The position numbers and the translations under genes are program-made. A DNA stretch of 64,000 nucleotides from Caulobacter sp. 73W (GTDB lineage Bacteria > Pseudomonadota > Alphaproteobacteria > Caulobacterales > Caulobacteraceae), in contig NZ_CP158375.1 of NCBI RefSeq assembly GCF_041021955.1, forward strand, positions 3,274,501 to 3,338,500. Reading direction: 5' to 3'. Positions within the stretch are counted from its first letter, which is position 1. Every line of letters starts with the position of its first letter. Of the stretch, positions 17,820 through 27,103 are shown one piece after another. Under the pieces are notes generated by a model. It did not search any database. It had not been told where the DNA came from and saw only the letters and a program-made list of their open reading frames with translations.

Positions 17820-18500
17820 TCAAGGGAGGGGGACGCTGGCAGATTGAGCTAGAACCTGCGTAACCCGTTCCCGACTCCATTGGGCGTCTATGAATGGGCA
17901 GCGGTAATTCGGTCCAACTTGGTCTTCTTCGGCATCGAGGAAAAACGCCCGTGCTGCATCGTGGCTATCCTCAGGGATTACGAGGAAGGCGACGTCTTCA
18001 GGACGGAATGAGAGATGTCCGACCTTCCGCCATTCTCGTTCCCACTCGAAGAAGTATGAGCCTCCTGCGCCTGGCGCATCGATGAACGGTACGATCTGCC
18101 AAATAGGGTGGGTTGGATCGCCCTGGCCTTGCACCATCAGGCGATTGATCGGAGCCGCTAGTGGGCCGGCGGCGTATCCGTAAAGGATAGGATTGCCACC
18201 CTGCTCAATAAGGAACGACTTACGAAAGGCGACCGCGAAATTCGATCGGCGCCGAGCAGCCAACCGCCCCAACTGGCCGAACGGGACCTCCGACAGGCAA
18301 ACCATATTGTGGTTGGCGCCGGCGGGCGCTCGTGCTCGTCCAACCCCAAACGGGTTTCTGGCTTCGATACGTCCCCAACTCAGGATCGCCATTATGTTGG
18401 AGTATGCTTCCGTGCCCTGTGAACCGCGGGAGAAGTGCAGCACATAGTCTGACATGTCCGCCCAGTCGGGCCTGTTGGGATTGTAGATGGGGCTGCTCAT
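17820..18500 (-). CDS. AbiGi/DUF2971-like protein
   Basis: In this 226 aa protein the N terminus (YVLHFSRGSQGTEAYSNIMAIL) and the segment HNMVCLSEVPFGQL, followed by RRRSNFAVAFRKSFLIEQGG and GPNYRCPFIDAQW, resemble the AbiGi antitoxin/DUF2971 group found in abortive-infection loci. I am moderately sure of the family and cannot assign a reaction. The ATG at 18500 is the likely start, with a GTG at 18515 as the alternative. It follows the STAND ATPase stop by about 27 bases, so it is probably the last gene of the Mrr-STAND operon. Confidence 0.5.
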   Translation of the reverse strand: MSSPIYNPNRPDWADMSDYVLHFSRGSQGTEAYSNIMAILSWGRIEARNPFGVGRARAPAGANHNMVCLSEVPFGQLGRLAARRRSNFAVAFRKSFLIEQGGNPILYGYAAGPLAAPINRLMVQGQGDPTHPIWQIVPFIDAPGAGGSYFFEWEREWRKVGHLSFRPEDVAFLVIPEDSHDAARAFFLDAEEDQVGPNYRCPFIDAQWSRERVTQVLAQSASVPLP

Positions 18501-18527
18501 CGACTTTGTGGGCACCGTGATGGGTGG

Positions 18528-21230
18528 CTAGGGCGCCGTTGGATCCGTTGACGGGATGTCGGGGAAAAGCGCCTCCTCGGCATCGAAGAAATCGATCTGA
18601 TTTCGAACGATCGCGTCAGCTCCGAAACGTTTTTCCAACGTGGCCAACTGTTCGCCGGCATTTTGCCGTTCCCCGGCGCTTTGGCCAATTTTCCAGACCA
18701 GTTGGCCGAGGGTTTGGCCATCTTCCGCGTCAACAAGTGCGGCCATGATTTCCTCGAGTAGGGCAAGGTGCTCGGGCGGGGGCGGAAAGCGTGTGATTAC
18801 AGCGGGGGACCCCCCAGCAAAAATCATGTACTGCCGCGCGTTCGGGTTGCGAGAGGACGCGAAGCGTAGCGCGAGCTTTCGAAGTCGCCGCAGATCTGGA
18901 TGGTCGTACTGGTAGAGGAGGGTCTCGAGGGCGGCGGATGCATCCTCCTCAAGGGACGAACCGATCTCATCAAGCTGTGTCTCAAGACGCTCAAGGAAGC
19001 GAACTTCAGTTGCTGGATGAAGGCGGTCCGGCGGCATGAGGCCGAGAGTTCCGGTGTGCGGGCCAAGCCTCCCCGCTTCGCAAAGGATGAAATCTAGAAG
19101 AGGCCAGCAATCCTCGCCTAGTAGCTTGACCGCAGTCCAAATGAGATGCTCGTCAAGGTCTTGGCTAATCGCGAGTAGCTCCAGCGCGTGCGTTTCGCTA
19201 GCGTGGGAGAGCAATTGGCAGACGATCATTTCGGCGCGTTGGGCCGGGGATTTCACAGCGACCGCGAGCCGCTCGGCGGAAGCTGCCAGCTCCCGCCAGA
19301 CTTCTTGATCAGCAACGTCGCCTGAGCGCCCATCAATCAGTTCGAAGATGCTCCACAGCTTGGCGGCCTCGGCATCGACGCTCAGGTGACCAATCTTCGC
19401 GCGACTGCGCAGCGCACGGATCGCGGCGCGGGGGTGAAGAGCGCATAGGGTTCGGAATGTGCGGCGTTCGGCGGCGCCACCATGCGCGAGGACCGCGCCC
19501 AGCACGGCCTCGGAATCGGCCGAGGCCGCTTCGATCGTCAGCCCCAAGGCGACGGCGTCCGCAGTACCCGAACCGGTCATCCGTTTCATCAAATGGGGTA
19601 CAATATCGGCACCGGACTCGCGGGCTAGGTTGGTCGCCAGGGTGCAGAAGGCCGTCACCCATCGCCCTGGCGTGTCACTTGCCCAATACTTCGTCCGCCA
19701 ATCATCAGCGTCCTCATTCGAGGCAAGGCGCATGATGACTTCAACGCGTTGCTCGAGGGGAAGACGTAGGCTTTCGAGCATGGCAGGCAGGTTCGATGCG
19801 GCCAGAGCTAGGTTGGACTGGCCCCATAGGTCCACAAGTCCGCGGATTTCAGCGAGGGCGGCATCCTGATCAGCCAGCTCCATCAGCAGCCGAGCGGCTA
19901 TCTCAAAGTCCGGCCGCAGCCCCTTAGGTTTAGAAGCGAGTAGGTCTCTAACAATTTGCCGGGCCGCTTCAGGGTTCTTCTCTTCCAAGTGAGCGGTCGC
20001 CATGGCGATGCCGCCGATGAAGAGCGGGTCTTTCCGGCCCGCCCGGTACTCGGCGAGGGCGTCGCTTAGTCTTAGCACCCCGCCCATGAGATACTCGATG
20101 GCCTCGTCAGGCTCTGGACGGAGGGCCGGTCCGACCATTGTGAGCAGCCCAGCGGATGTGAAGCGGCCCGCGATGTTCAAGTCGGTAGAGGGCAGGCGCG
20201 AGAGCGGCACCTCGCCTCCAGGGATCCGCGCCAGCTGAAGCGACAGCTCGTTCAGAAAATGAACGACGCTCGGACGATTAGACGGCTCACTGGCTATGAC
20301 CTCATTGGTCATTGCTTCCACGTATGCCTTGAAGATCGCGTATCGGGTTACCCTGGAAGCACCCACCGCGTCCCGAAGGTTGGCGAACTGACGAATGAGC
20401 GATGGCGTCAACAAGCGTTCGTCACTACGACCCTTTAGGGGCAGGCCGTAAGCCTCTCGAAGTTTAGCCGCGTCAGTGTCGGTCAGCGCCGTGAGGGCGA
20501 AGTAGCCCGGAACATTCCCATCTGGGCCCGTCTCCGGAAAGAGGCGGTCGGAATGATTGAGCAACTCGGTTTGCATCGCGCGCCACGTCTCCGGTCGCGT
20601 GGTGGCGACGAGACGAAGTGGCATCGTGCTGGTCTTCTCGAGTGAAGACTGGAGCCATTGTGCGAGATGGTGGGGGCTGACGTGGCTCGCCCTGTCCAGA
20701 CCATCTACGATGACGATCCGATTGTCTGCATCGAGCCAATTCCATACCGCTTGGTCTAGCTCATGGCCGCTGACCTCACCGAGAGGCCTCTGCCGAAGAT
20801 CTGAAGCAATCGTCGCCACTAAGTCCGTATGATCCGGGCGGATGTTCGCTCCGGGAATTAGATGGACCTTTGCTCCACTAGGAGAGGCCTGAATTTGCCT
20901 AACGGCCCACGTGCTCTTTCCATGCCCAGACCCGCCGACAACCAGCATTGCGCGAGCTTCAGCGGCGAAGAAACGTTCAAACTCCCCCACGAGTTCTAGC
21001 GGCTCCAGAAAGGGAGCTGCTCCTAGCTGACCGGCACGGTGAGCACGATCTATGAGAGACTGCTGGCTGGCTGCGAGCAGGTTGTCGACGTCTTGGATGC
21101 TAGGGCGCCGAGGGGAGTCCTCCGGACTTCGGAAGAATTGCTTTTTGACGCTTGGCTTGTCTGCGATCCGCTGACTGATAGTCCGCTCGTCGGCGTGGCG
21201 CCAGTCAAAGCCATCTAACAGCGCCTCCAC
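18528..21230 (-). CDS. STAND-type NTPase with C-terminal helical repeats
   Basis: This is a large soluble ATPase of about 900 aa. Walker A is GGSGHGKST (residues 99-107) and Walker B is IVIVDGLDRA (about 172-181), followed by RLVATTRPETW. The C-terminal 500 residues are rich in helices and look like a sensor repeat array (ALAEIRGLVDLWG and similar). This is the plan of STAND sensors such as Avs proteins. The start is set at a GTG (21230) with GAGG eight bases upstream, ten bases after the Mrr gene stop. The open frame runs on to 21449 but there overlaps the Mrr gene and has no known domain. The nuclease encoded just upstream would serve as its effector. Confidence 0.72.
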   Translation of the reverse strand: MEALLDGFDWRHADERTISQRIADKPSVKKQFFRSPEDSPRRPSIQDVDNLLAASQQSLIDRAHRAGQLGAAPFLEPLELVGEFERFFAAEARAMLVVGGSGHGKSTWAVRQIQASPSGAKVHLIPGANIRPDHTDLVATIASDLRQRPLGEVSGHELDQAVWNWLDADNRIVIVDGLDRASHVSPHHLAQWLQSSLEKTSTMPLRLVATTRPETWRAMQTELLNHSDRLFPETGPDGNVPGYFALTALTDTDAAKLREAYGLPLKGRSDERLLTPSLIRQFANLRDAVGASRVTRYAIFKAYVEAMTNEVIASEPSNRPSVVHFLNELSLQLARIPGGEVPLSRLPSTDLNIAGRFTSAGLLTMVGPALRPEPDEAIEYLMGGVLRLSDALAEYRAGRKDPLFIGGIAMATAHLEEKNPEAARQIVRDLLASKPKGLRPDFEIAARLLMELADQDAALAEIRGLVDLWGQSNLALAASNLPAMLESLRLPLEQRVEVIMRLASNEDADDWRTKYWASDTPGRWVTAFCTLATNLARESGADIVPHLMKRMTGSGTADAVALGLTIEAASADSEAVLGAVLAHGGAAERRTFRTLCALHPRAAIRALRSRAKIGHLSVDAEAAKLWSIFELIDGRSGDVADQEVWRELAASAERLAVAVKSPAQRAEMIVCQLLSHASETHALELLAISQDLDEHLIWTAVKLLGEDCWPLLDFILCEAGRLGPHTGTLGLMPPDRLHPATEVRFLERLETQLDEIGSSLEEDASAALETLLYQYDHPDLRRLRKLALRFASSRNPNARQYMIFAGGSPAVITRFPPPPEHLALLEEIMAALVDAEDGQTLGQLVWKIGQSAGERQNAGEQLATLEKRFGADAIVRNQIDFFDAEEALFPDIPSTDPTAP

Positions 21231-21240
21231 GCGGGAGACC

Positions 21241-21792
21241 TCATCGTTGGGACGCGGATCGTTTGGAGCGGGCGCGAGAGTTCGCGTACTTCGCGCGAAT
21301 AATCGAAACGAGTTTGGATGTGTCGCGGGCGATAAACTCCCTGCGTCGCGTTGGATCATCCAAAAAAGCTCGCGCTTCCTCGGTGAAGCCTCCGGCGGAC
21401 CAAATCTCGTACCGACAACCGCTGGGATTGGGCAACAAGGATGGATCACGAATGAGATGAAGCGCGACCTTTACGGCCTCGCCTATCAGCTGTGTGATGC
21501 CGACGCGGCGCTGCACTCGCTTGCACTGCACCAGCCCAACCTGAATGCCGCCGCAGTAGAGTAGGATATCGCGCCCCTTATCCGGGCCGGGATTGAGCAG
21601 TGCAACGTGGTCATATTCGGTCGTTTCCGACTTTTCGGCATCAAGAACATGATAGGCGAGCAGCTCAAACTGCCGATGGTCCAGCAGGCCTAGCGGAAAA
21701 TCCGTCGCCTGAACGAAGACGTGGGGACGGGGCTTAAGGGCCTTCGACTCCAAAGCTAGGAGCGTGCTCTCCACGGCTTGCTCAAACGGCAA
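21241..21792 (-). CDS. Mrr-like restriction endonuclease domain protein
   Basis: This 183 aa protein has a PD-(D/E)xK nuclease core of the Mrr type. FELLAYHVL precedes GPDKGRDILLYCGG with Asp75, then VGLVQCKRV with Gln89-Cys-Lys91 as the QxK element. There is no separate DNA-binding domain. It directly precedes the STAND ATPase, with ten bases between them. In many Avs-like sensors this domain is fused to the N terminus of the ATPase, so the pair looks like a split version. A frameshift that split one gene cannot be excluded. Confidence 0.75.
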   Translation of the reverse strand: MPFEQAVESTLLALESKALKPRPHVFVQATDFPLGLLDHRQFELLAYHVLDAEKSETTEYDHVALLNPGPDKGRDILLYCGGIQVGLVQCKRVQRRVGITQLIGEAVKVALHLIRDPSLLPNPSGCRYEIWSAGGFTEEARAFLDDPTRRREFIARDTSKLVSIIRAKYANSRARSKRSASQR

Positions 21793-21903
21793 GGTAATAC
21801 CTCGGGGCGACGCAGTTAGGATGTTCGGAAGCGCTCCCCCCGGTAGAGCGGAATAAGGTCAGGGTGAGCTCCTGGACAATCAAAAGGAAGATCATCGAAG
21901 AGC

Positions 21904-23103
21904 CTAGCCGATGACTTGGCGTATCAAGCGGATGACGTATGCCGCAAGTTCCCCGCCATTCACCCGAGACAATAGGGTCGCGATCTGTGTCTCAAACAAC
22001 CGTACGGCATTGGTGAACGCGAAACTCAGCCCCTCCGCGCCTATGTGGCTTAGCGCGCCCTCCTCAATGCTCTTCAGCCTGGGCTTGAGCTCGCGTAGTG
22101 ACTTTAGGAGCAATGCGATGGCGAAGTTACGTTGCGTTTCAATGGTCTGCGCAAGCCGCTGCTCATCGTGAATTCTTTCGCTGCCACGGACAGCGGCCGT
22201 GGATTGATCATTCGCCTCATCGAGGAGCTCGGCGGCCTGTGGCGTGGTGATAGCTCGGTTGTCTCTAATTCCGGTGACGAGAGCAGCGCCGGCCTCGCGC
22301 TCGTGCAGCAGATCAGCGCGATCTCGTGGACCGACGCTCCGAGCATCAAGCTGTGCGAGTATCGGGTGATCAGCAGCAAAGACGTTGAACTGGTTTACGA
22401 GGTCGTTGAGCAAATCCGCAGTCAGCCCAGGAAGCGGCGGTACATCCGGGTCACTCGAAGAGCGCGCCCGAATGTCCGAGTCTCTTAGGGCCCTAAGGCT
22501 GCTGCCTTGCGCCCACAGCCGCCTTGGCTTGAGGTCCATCAGATCTGGCGGCAAGAAGTCAACAAACTTGCTCAGCCGCTGAAGCAAATTGGCCGTGGCG
22601 TTGGCTTGCGCGGGGCAGTGATCTTGGAGCTCAAGAGCCTTTTCGCGCAGATCCACATAGACGTCAGAGAGCTCTTCTGTGGCATCGGTAGGCGCCTCGC
22701 GCGCGACATCAATAGGGCCCGTGCCCGTCGTCCTAAAATTTGGTGCGAGATCAGCCTGCCGGGGAAGTCGTCTAGGATCAACGCGTCGCAGCTCCGCTGC
22801 GGCGTCCTGAGCATTTTTCGGTTGCCGAACCTTGGAAGGGCGAGGAGAGCGGAGCCGCAACCCAAGCTCAAGCTGCTCGATCAACGAATCGAGTGTTTGC
22901 GATAGGCTCGTGTCATTGAGACGATATTGATCGACGGCATCTATTGCTTTGGCCGCCTCTGCTTTACTGACCTGATAGTGTCGCCCGATATCGAGCATCG
23001 ACAGAGATGTAAGGTGGTCCGTCAGCCATATCGCCACGTCGACAGCACCACGTGCACCGCTGAAAAATTCGGTGCGCGATAGCGCATAGTGGTCCTGAAC
23101 CAC
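21904..23103 (-). CDS. DnaA-like protein, C-terminal part (domain IV plus long extension), out of frame
   Basis: This 399 aa frame opens with a GTG inside a DnaA domain IV helix-turn-helix (VVQDHYALSRTEFFSGARG... LTSLSMLDIGRHYQVSKAEAAKAIDAVDQ). In the same frame, upstream residues GRRPRFTVRQIQE continue the homology backwards, showing that the ATPase half in the neighbouring frame belongs to it. The remaining 300 residues are a helical extension I do not recognise. Losing one base from the run of four C at 23140-23143 (G on the coding strand) would restore a single protein. As read, this part has no good start signal of its own. Confidence 0.65.
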   Translation of the reverse strand: MVQDHYALSRTEFFSGARGAVDVAIWLTDHLTSLSMLDIGRHYQVSKAEAAKAIDAVDQYRLNDTSLSQTLDSLIEQLELGLRLRSPRPSKVRQPKNAQDAAAELRRVDPRRLPRQADLAPNFRTTGTGPIDVAREAPTDATEELSDVYVDLREKALELQDHCPAQANATANLLQRLSKFVDFLPPDLMDLKPRRLWAQGSSLRALRDSDIRARSSSDPDVPPLPGLTADLLNDLVNQFNVFAADHPILAQLDARSVGPRDRADLLHEREAGAALVTGIRDNRAITTPQAAELLDEANDQSTAAVRGSERIHDEQRLAQTIETQRNFAIALLLKSLRELKPRLKSIEEGALSHIGAEGLSFAFTNAVRLFETQIATLLSRVNGGELAAYVIRLIRQVIG

Positions 23104-23788
23104 CTCCTGAATCTGGCGGACTGTGAAGCGTGGCCGGCGCCCCTAGTATTATGCGGGCATCCGAGGCTGTCAGTGTGCTCGGATCGCTCGTGATTGCTCT
23201 CAGGCGCATTGCGGCGGTTTCAATGCTTCGAGGCGTCGAGCCAAAGTTCGCTATGACATAGGATACTAGGTCGGCACGCAGTTTGCCGGCGGCTCCAAGA
23301 AGCTGACCCAAGTATGAGGTTGCGGCCCTGCTGGTGAAAGGATCGAGTTGAACCTCCTTGATGCGGGCTTCAATGTTCGGAGGGAATTGAAGGGTTTCTA
23401 GCGAAACTGCGCTAGCCATCACGACGCGGAAATCACCTCGAATTCCTAGCTCTAAGAGTTCGATCAGTTCGCGACGGGAATTTAGAAGCTCGACTTCGTC
23501 AATGATTACGAGGTCCGGTTTCAACGCGACATCCGGAATAAGCCTGCCCGCGTGTATCTGGAGCAGCCGCCCATCTGGATTCACTGTGCGAAACTGGTTC
23601 GCGATCATCGCGAGGACCGTGGTCTTCCCAGTGCCGTGACCGCCCGAGATCAGCAGAAGGCGAGAATATTCCAGCGCGCCTTGCGCAATCTTGTTGCCAA
23701 GCGCGAAAGCTTCGACATTCGATTCATCGATAATAAGACCATTCGGTCGGAAGGGTTTCGAGCCAAAATTATCGGGAGCTTGAGGCAT
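22964..23788 (-). CDS. DnaA-like protein, N-terminal part (AAA+ domain), frameshifted at its end
   Basis: This 274 aa frame holds a DnaA/Hda-type AAA+ domain without DnaA domain I. An entry helix (FRPNGLIIDESNVEAFALGNKIAQG) is followed by Walker A GGHGTGKT at 49-56 and Walker B LVIIDEVELL at about 93-102. A DnaA-like FGSTPRSIETAAMRLRAI comes near residue 200. The residues after ARIILG are out-of-frame sequence. Real coding continues in the overlapping frame ending at 21904, so the intact product would have about 625 residues. Such a protein could start replication of a mobile element or act as a DnaA-like regulator. No DnaA box (TTATCCACA) was seen in 23789-24058. Confidence 0.68.
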   Translation of the reverse strand: MPQAPDNFGSKPFRPNGLIIDESNVEAFALGNKIAQGALEYSRLLLISGGHGTGKTTVLAMIANQFRTVNPDGRLLQIHAGRLIPDVALKPDLVIIDEVELLNSRRELIELLELGIRGDFRVVMASAVSLETLQFPPNIEARIKEVQLDPFTSRAATSYLGQLLGAAGKLRADLVSYVIANFGSTPRSIETAAMRLRAITSDPSTLTASDARIILGAPATLHSPPDSGGGSGPLCAIAHRIFQRCTWCCRRGDMADGPPYISVDARYRATLSGQ

Positions 23789-24058
23789 TGGACTGAAGGA
23801 CGGCGAGGCCTAGGCAGGACAAGATTGGACGGGCGAATAGTATAGCTTCATCAACCTATAATATGCTCGCGCTTACCGTTGCACGCGATTTTCAGCATAG
23901 GTCGGCGGGCAAGCTCGTTGTCGCCGCCCTAAGGCGCGGAGAAGGGGGCCGCAGCCTTTTCGGTGCGGTGAGCGGTCGCACTGGTGCGCGCGGTAGTTGA
24001 AAATAGTGAAGCTTAACGTCAGCCTGTTCGAACATGATTGGTGTCCGGGGGGGGGGCG

Positions 24059-25501
24059 ATGGTCACGTTCGCAACAGAGTTTCCAGTCAGGAGTGGCGTC
24101 ACTAAGGCCGCGTTCGTTGCGCAAGTCGTCGCCTGGTTACGTGGCAATCAGAAGAGCATTGTCTTGGACGAGGCTCATGAGCGCGATCTAGACGGTGACG
24201 AGCCTGTCCTACGGCACGCGAACGGCGAGCAGCTCTTCCTCCGTGTCTTATCGACTGGAGGTGCTGTTGTGGCGATGGGTGTGCGCCATGACATTCCCGA
24301 TATTGAGGGGCGTTTGTGGCGAACAGAAGCAGTCTTGCGCCGCGCAGAAGGTGGAGCCGATCAAGATCTCTTACGGCTTCGGACCCATTGCATCGCTCAG
24401 AAGGCCGATGCTCGTCTCGACGTGCCCCGCAAGCCATTCCTGCTGAAATCGGTTCTCAAAGATGGTTGGGGGGCTGACGACGGTCGCCTCCCTACCAGTG
24501 ATCAACCCCATTGGCTTGGTGTGGATAACGATGCGGTTGCTCTTGCCAGCTCCGTGTCCCTTGGCGAGGCGACCTACTACTTGCCGACCGTCTACATTTC
24601 CGCGACGGGTGAGGGCCAATGGGCGATCAGCCGCGACGAGATTGATCGACTGGCTTACCAACTCGGCGGCGTGGCACACGTTGTCGTCGAACCTGATCGA
24701 GGTTTTTCATTCAGACTTCGTGACGCATGCGAAGCCGGAAATGTGTACGGCGGTGCGATTGGTGTGATCCTGCCTGGGCGGGGCGTGCGTCGTAAATTCT
24801 ATCGCCATGTTGGGAAGGGGCAGCAGGTTCCTTTGCACGACATCCTCGTCAACTTCATTTCTGCTTTGCGCGCCCATATGCCGTCGAATGGGTGGGACTG
24901 GACTGAACTGCAGGAGCAGGCGCTTCGCCAGCAACGTCAACGTGACAGGGCCCGGCTCAGCCCGGCCGAGACCGAGGCTCTCTACGACGGGGAGATTTCA
25001 GCGCTCAAGGATCAGATTTCGCAGCTAAAAGATCAACTCGCGCAAGCCAGTCTCCATGATCAGCTTGACGACGGCGACGATGCTCTCACCAGCCTCACGA
25101 GCGAGTTTGGCCCAGAGGTTTATCCCGGCGAGCTTCAAGACAGGTTGCGTTGCGCCGCGACAGTCATTTGCGATCGAGCCGACCAAGATGGCCTCGATCC
25201 GAGATCCAAAGCCGTATTGCAGCAGTTCGCGCGCCTACCAAGATCCGAGGGACTGACGGAATTATTGGAGGATTTGAAGCGAGCAACCAAAGAGCCTGGA
25301 CGGCTTGCCGACCAAGTCACAGACCTAATGAGCCGTCATGGGTACAAAGAGAAGTCGAAAAACCGACATGTGAGGCTTGAGCCACGCGAGGGCTTTGTCG
25401 GTCTGGACACCATTACTGTGCCTACATCACCAAGTGATATCAGAGGCCTGAAAAATATGCGTAAGCAGATTGAGCGCACTTTGGGTCTAACCCAGCTCTA
25501 G
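24059..25501 (+). CDS. Unknown 480 aa protein with coiled coil, preceded by a G10 tract
   Basis: I do not recognise this family. The first 270 residues are mixed alpha/beta with a conserved-looking QWAISRDEIDRLAYQLGG and GNVYGGAIGVILPGRGVRRKF region. Residues around 300-350 form a coiled coil (ISALKDQISQLKDQLAQAS), and the C terminus is charged. The ATG at 24059 follows a run of ten G (24047-24056). A TTG at 24038 in the same frame would place the run inside the coding region, where a length change would switch frame. It is divergent from the DnaA-like gene with 270 bases between, so the two may form one module. Confidence 0.7.
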   Translation: MVTFATEFPVRSGVTKAAFVAQVVAWLRGNQKSIVLDEAHERDLDGDEPVLRHANGEQLFLRVLSTGGAVVAMGVRHDIPDIEGRLWRTEAVLRRAEGGADQDLLRLRTHCIAQKADARLDVPRKPFLLKSVLKDGWGADDGRLPTSDQPHWLGVDNDAVALASSVSLGEATYYLPTVYISATGEGQWAISRDEIDRLAYQLGGVAHVVVEPDRGFSFRLRDACEAGNVYGGAIGVILPGRGVRRKFYRHVGKGQQVPLHDILVNFISALRAHMPSNGWDWTELQEQALRQQRQRDRARLSPAETEALYDGEISALKDQISQLKDQLAQASLHDQLDDGDDALTSLTSEFGPEVYPGELQDRLRCAATVICDRADQDGLDPRSKAVLQQFARLPRSEGLTELLEDLKRATKEPGRLADQVTDLMSRHGYKEKSKNRHVRLEPREGFVGLDTITVPTSPSDIRGLKNMRKQIERTLGLTQL

Positions 25502-25622
25502 CAGGCAATGGCACATGATGTTCCCGATCGGCGGCGATCCTAGCAGTCTACTGAAGCGCGCAGGTTTTGAGCGGCCGAAAGTGAGGAACTGCGGATTGTG
25601 GACTTAGTTCGCCGCCCGAACC

Positions 25623-27095
25623 TCATGGGCTGTCGGGCGAGCCTGCAAGCGCCTTGAGTGACGCATTGATATCGAGTGGCGCCGCCGCGGCCCTATCCGA
25701 GGCTGTAAGCTTCCTGCCCGCTTCCTGTTCGAGATGCCTGACCCATTCAGGAGAAAAGCCCTCCTTCCGGGCAGCCTGAAACGCGCTGTAGGCCGTCGCG
25801 GGGTCATCTGCTGACGCCTGGCCGAATGTCGCCAACGCTGCTCCGCGAAGCTGGGGGTTCTGAGTGGCCGCCGCCGAAACGAGGGACGCCTTCTTTGTCA
25901 GGTCTGCGTAGGTGGACTTATCCTCAGTAAGCAGCGTCAGAAGCGTTGCCGCGTCGGCCGCCGACTTGAGCGCCACAATCTGCTCGGTACTGAGCTTAAG
26001 CGCGGCATTGGCCGCCGTAATGTTCTCAAGTTGCGGGCGCAGCACCGGCTCGTAAATTTCCAAAGCCGCGCGCAGCTTCGCAACATTTTCGCCGGCCACG
26101 CGGGCGTCCGCGGCGTTCCGGGCAGCTGAAGCTGAAAGCGCGTCGGCAATGGCGACCTTCTGAGCCGTACCTGCCGCCCGCTTTGCAAACAGATCGATCG
26201 GCACGCCGCGCTGGAAGGCCATCGGGACGATGGGGCACCGCAGGACATCCTGCCAGCGACCCTCCTCAATCAGTCGGCTCGCCGCAATGAAGAGATCAAG
26301 ATTGCTGACCTTAGAGTCAGCAGGGTTTGCCGCGAGGGTGTTGAGGATCACCGCCTGCGACTTCGTCGTGAAGAGCTCGTATGTCGCCTGAGCCTTGTCT
26401 TCGCCGAGGCTCTCAATCACCTCGTCGAAGAAGCACGCGGTGGGTATGAAAATATTGAGTTCGCCCTGCTGGATGGCGACCGAAGTCACGCCAACGACAT
26501 AAGCGCTTTCGCTGACCATGGCGGAGCCGCTGTCGCCCCCCAGCGTAGCTTCGCGCAACGCGCGTGCGCATCGTGCTGCCGGCTTCCCATCTGCAGATAT
26601 CGTGGACGCCTTGCCGCGACCAACCAGAGCGCTCTGTACGCCTGCGGGAAAGCCGTAGAAGTTCACCTCGCCGTCGCTGTCCACGATGCTTCGCAGGTCC
26701 AGAGGATGGGCGAGCGGAGGCAGCGCCGTCGCCCGAAGCACAACGATGTCCCGGGGAGTATCCAGGGCGCTTCCCTGGCCATCATCGATAGCGTCGGGAA
26801 GCCGCATGACGACTTGCGCCTCGAAGACTTCGTCCGCAAGCCCCCGAAACCTGACGAACGCCTTGCCGTCCTTCACAACGTGAGCCGCGGTGATCAGCAG
26901 CCGGCGCTGCTTGTCGATCAGTGTCGCTGAGCCCCGGACGTTGGTTCCGCCAGCGTCGGCGTAGACCGTGGCAATGGAGTAGGTCGGCACATAGCCGGGA
27001 GGTGCGGCGTAGGGGCGTTTGTAGTCACAGCTCTGAGCTCCGGCGGCGGTGGCCGCTAGAGACGCGCACGCCGCGAGGACGAGAAGCAGCCGCAT
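25623..27095 (-). CDS. Exported trypsin-like serine protease
   Basis: This 490 aa periplasmic or secreted protease has a signal peptide at residues 1-20 (LLLVLAACASLAATAAGA). A chymotrypsin-fold domain carries His in TAAHVV, Asp in RDIVVL and Ser in GGDSGSAM. The C-terminal 250 residues are helical, Ala-rich repeats. The ATG at 27095 gives the signal peptide directly. A TTG four codons earlier overlaps the upstream stop. It is paired with a trypco2-like protein nine bases upstream, as in conflict systems where trypsin domains and trypco partners occur together. Those are usually cytoplasmic, whereas both proteins here carry signals. Confidence 0.85.
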   Translation of the reverse strand: MRLLLVLAACASLAATAAGAQSCDYKRPYAAPPGYVPTYSIATVYADAGGTNVRGSATLIDKQRRLLITAAHVVKDGKAFVRFRGLADEVFEAQVVMRLPDAIDDGQGSALDTPRDIVVLRATALPPLAHPLDLRSIVDSDGEVNFYGFPAGVQSALVGRGKASTISADGKPAARCARALREATLGGDSGSAMVSESAYVVGVTSVAIQQGELNIFIPTACFFDEVIESLGEDKAQATYELFTTKSQAVILNTLAANPADSKVSNLDLFIAASRLIEEGRWQDVLRCPIVPMAFQRGVPIDLFAKRAAGTAQKVAIADALSASAARNAADARVAGENVAKLRAALEIYEPVLRPQLENITAANAALKLSTEQIVALKSAADAATLLTLLTEDKSTYADLTKKASLVSAAATQNPQLRGAALATFGQASADDPATAYSAFQAARKEGFSPEWVRHLEQEAGRKLTASDRAAAAPLDINASLKALAGSPDSP

Positions 27096-27103
27096 GCTGT
27101 CGC

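Noticed and set aside
18528..21449. The STAND ATPase frame as a 973 aa protein starting at 21449
   Set aside because: The first 73 residues overlap well-formed Mrr coding sequence in another frame and show no domain. A GTG at 21230 with GAGG upstream fits better.
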